Assembly: GCA_019120125.1 (NCBI GenBank)
Contig: DWVR01000081.1
Location: forward strand, 1-34,669
Reading direction: 5' to 3'
From: Candidatus Phocaeicola excrementigallinarum
Lineage (GTDB): Bacteria > Bacteroidota > Bacteroidia > Bacteroidales > Bacteroidaceae
Length of the DNA: 34,669 bases
Shown here: positions 33,906 to 34,669 of the stretch, in pieces
Position numbering within the stretch: position 1 is the stretch's first letter
How the letters are laid out: every line of letters begins with the position of its first letter
The notes under the pieces: generated by a model
Told to the model about the DNA's origin: nothing
Databases searched by the model: none
What the model saw: only the letters and a program-made list of their open reading frames with translations
Translations under genes and position numbers: made by a program

Positions 33906-34410
33906 TTATTCCAGCAGCCAGGCCTCCAGATCTGTCACTGAGGGGTCTTTCAGCAGGACGGTCTTGTCTTTCTCCAGCAGGTAGAGGATGGGCATGGCAG
34001 GCAGGGAATAGAGATTCCGCTCCACGATTCCCTCTGTATCCATTGTTACAATCCATTCCGAAGGCAGGGAGGCTTTGGTGCGTTCCCATAAGTCACGGTC
34101 GCCTTCGGTATACACGGCCAGTATGCTCAGGTTTTGTCCGGCCGTCAGCTTTTTCAATACCGGACTGTCGTGCAGTTCTCTTAAAGTCTCCGTGCAATGC
34201 ACACATGCCGGGTCGTAGAACAAGAGCAACAGCCGTTTGCCGGGTGCGGTGTCATGCAGTCGTCCGTGCCTGCCTTCGCGGGTCAGGTACCTGAAGTCTG
34301 TTGCCACGCTTCCCGGACGGTTCTTTCGCGCTGTCTCCAATTGATGGGCCGGGCGCAGACGTTCCTCTTCCGCCAGGCGGGCAAACGCAATACCCTTTCC
34401 AGATAAAGAA
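33906..34410 (-). pseudogene. DUF5106/thioredoxin-fold gene, 5' end lost at an insertion sequence
   Basis: The visible frame encodes the C-terminal part of a DUF5106 protein: RPAHQLETARKNRPG, ATDFRYLTREGRHG and the thioredoxin-like LLLLFYDPACVHCTETLREL with a CVHC redox motif, then NLYSLPAMPILYLLEKD. Full-length members have a signal sequence and about 150 more residues before this point. Reading upstream the frame passes into the end of an insertion sequence and meets the transposase stop TAA at 34433-34431, with no ATG in between (the first possible start is TTG at 34340). So it is broken or expressed only as a short cytoplasmic fragment. The boundary at 34410 is approximate. Confidence 0.75.
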
Positions 34411-34669
34411 TACGTGAGTTCGGGATAACATTAGAACAAAGTCAATTGTTTTGACTGCTCGATTGTGTATCCTTGCAGTGCTTCAGGCTTGTTGTCAAAG
34501 AAGCAATAGGCCCCCAATGCCGCAATCAAGTTCATCAGGAAGTTGTTGATTGAACGGTGTCTTGAATGAACGAGTTTGGCCGTGTTCTTGAGCATGTCAT
34601 TAATGCATTCGATGACATATCGCTTGCGCAACATGATTTTGTCCCAAAGCGGCATCAACTTGTTCTTCA
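34411..34669 (-). mobile_element. Insertion sequence, 3' end only (IS982-like)
   Basis: The segment runs off the right edge. Its likely terminus lies near 34411-34430 (ACGTGAGTTCGGGATAACA), just after the transposase stop, as usual for compact insertion sequences. The other end, and so the inverted repeats and target duplication, are outside the window. It interrupts the DUF5106 gene. Confidence 0.7.
34431..34667 (-). CDS. Transposase C-terminus, IS982-like (partial)
   Basis: The last 78 codons of a DDE transposase are visible; the frame is open to the window edge, so the TTG at 34658 is not a start. KNKLMPLWDKIMLRKRYVIE and CINDMLKNTAKLVHSRHRSI contain the C-terminal glutamate region and HSRHRS motif I associate with IS982-family enzymes; NFLMNLIAALGAYCFFDNKP follows. 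The stop is TAA at 34433-34431. It is in the same reading frame as the DUF5106 remnant downstream, separated only by this stop. Confidence 0.8.
   Translation of the reverse strand, partial: KNKLMPLWDKIMLRKRYVIECINDMLKNTAKLVHSRHRSINNFLMNLIAALGAYCFFDNKPEALQGYTIEQSKQLTLF

Noticed and set aside
1-34669. tRNA, rRNA, riboswitch or prophage genes
   Set aside because: No cloverleaf, rRNA or known riboswitch core was seen by eye in the intergenic gaps, and no phage structural genes; a covariance-model scan could still find small RNAs.

Overview
The window is a chromosomal segment from a gut-type member of the Bacteroidales, most likely Bacteroides/Phocaeicola or a close relative. The signs are many SpI/SpII exported proteins, promoters of the Bacteroides TAnnTTTG (-7) type, large exported GH92, GH38 and GH2 glycosidases with AraC-type regulators, a DUF4831 protein, a DUF5106/thioredoxin protein, and a TonB-dependent receptor with a carboxypeptidase-regulatory-like N-terminus. 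All assignments are read from sequence; no database search was run.

Layout: (1) 1-424, the 3' end of an OmpA-like gene. (2) 425-749, a gene-free stretch holding a palindromic dispersed repeat, a terminator and a 32-bp tandem repeat that leads into an AT-rich AAA ATPase/DUF4143 gene (750-2099). (3) 2215-4790, minus strand: nnr (NAD(P)HX repair) followed by a DUF4831 protein. (4) 4931-8151, plus strand: housekeeping genes hpt, adk, obgE and pgeF. (5) 8200-12182, minus strand: an AraC-type regulator followed by a secreted GH2 glycosidase. (6) 12295-12870, sodB. (7) 13080-15160, plus strand: a stand-alone B3/4-domain protein, a 63-residue basic protein and two outer-membrane beta-barrel proteins. 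(8) 15250-26852, minus strand: a mannose/mannoside operon, with a divergent AraC regulator at 27016-27918. (9) 28015-33003, minus strand: a TonB-dependent receptor and an internally duplicated lipoprotein, divergent from a TlpA-like thioredoxin (33309-33827). (10) 33906-34669: a DUF5106/thioredoxin gene cut off at its 5' end by an insertion sequence that runs off the window.

The most coherent system is region 8. In transcription order it encodes a glycosidase-like lipoprotein of the (alpha/alpha)6 type, a long fused mannose-6-phosphate isomerase, a ROK kinase, a GH92 alpha-mannosidase lipoprotein, an MFS sugar permease, a GH38 alpha-mannosidase and, from what looks like its own promoter, a second standard manA. 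Together these can release mannose from alpha-mannosides, import it, phosphorylate it and isomerise it to fructose-6-phosphate. No SusC/SusD pair lies in the window, so the operon appears built for small or already trimmed mannosides.

The less explained parts are the isomerase's extra N-terminal domain, the ROK kinase without its usual zinc motif, the unassigned glycosidase, the receptor/duplicated-lipoprotein pair with a helically phased repeat array upstream, and the B3/4 plus basic-peptide operon.
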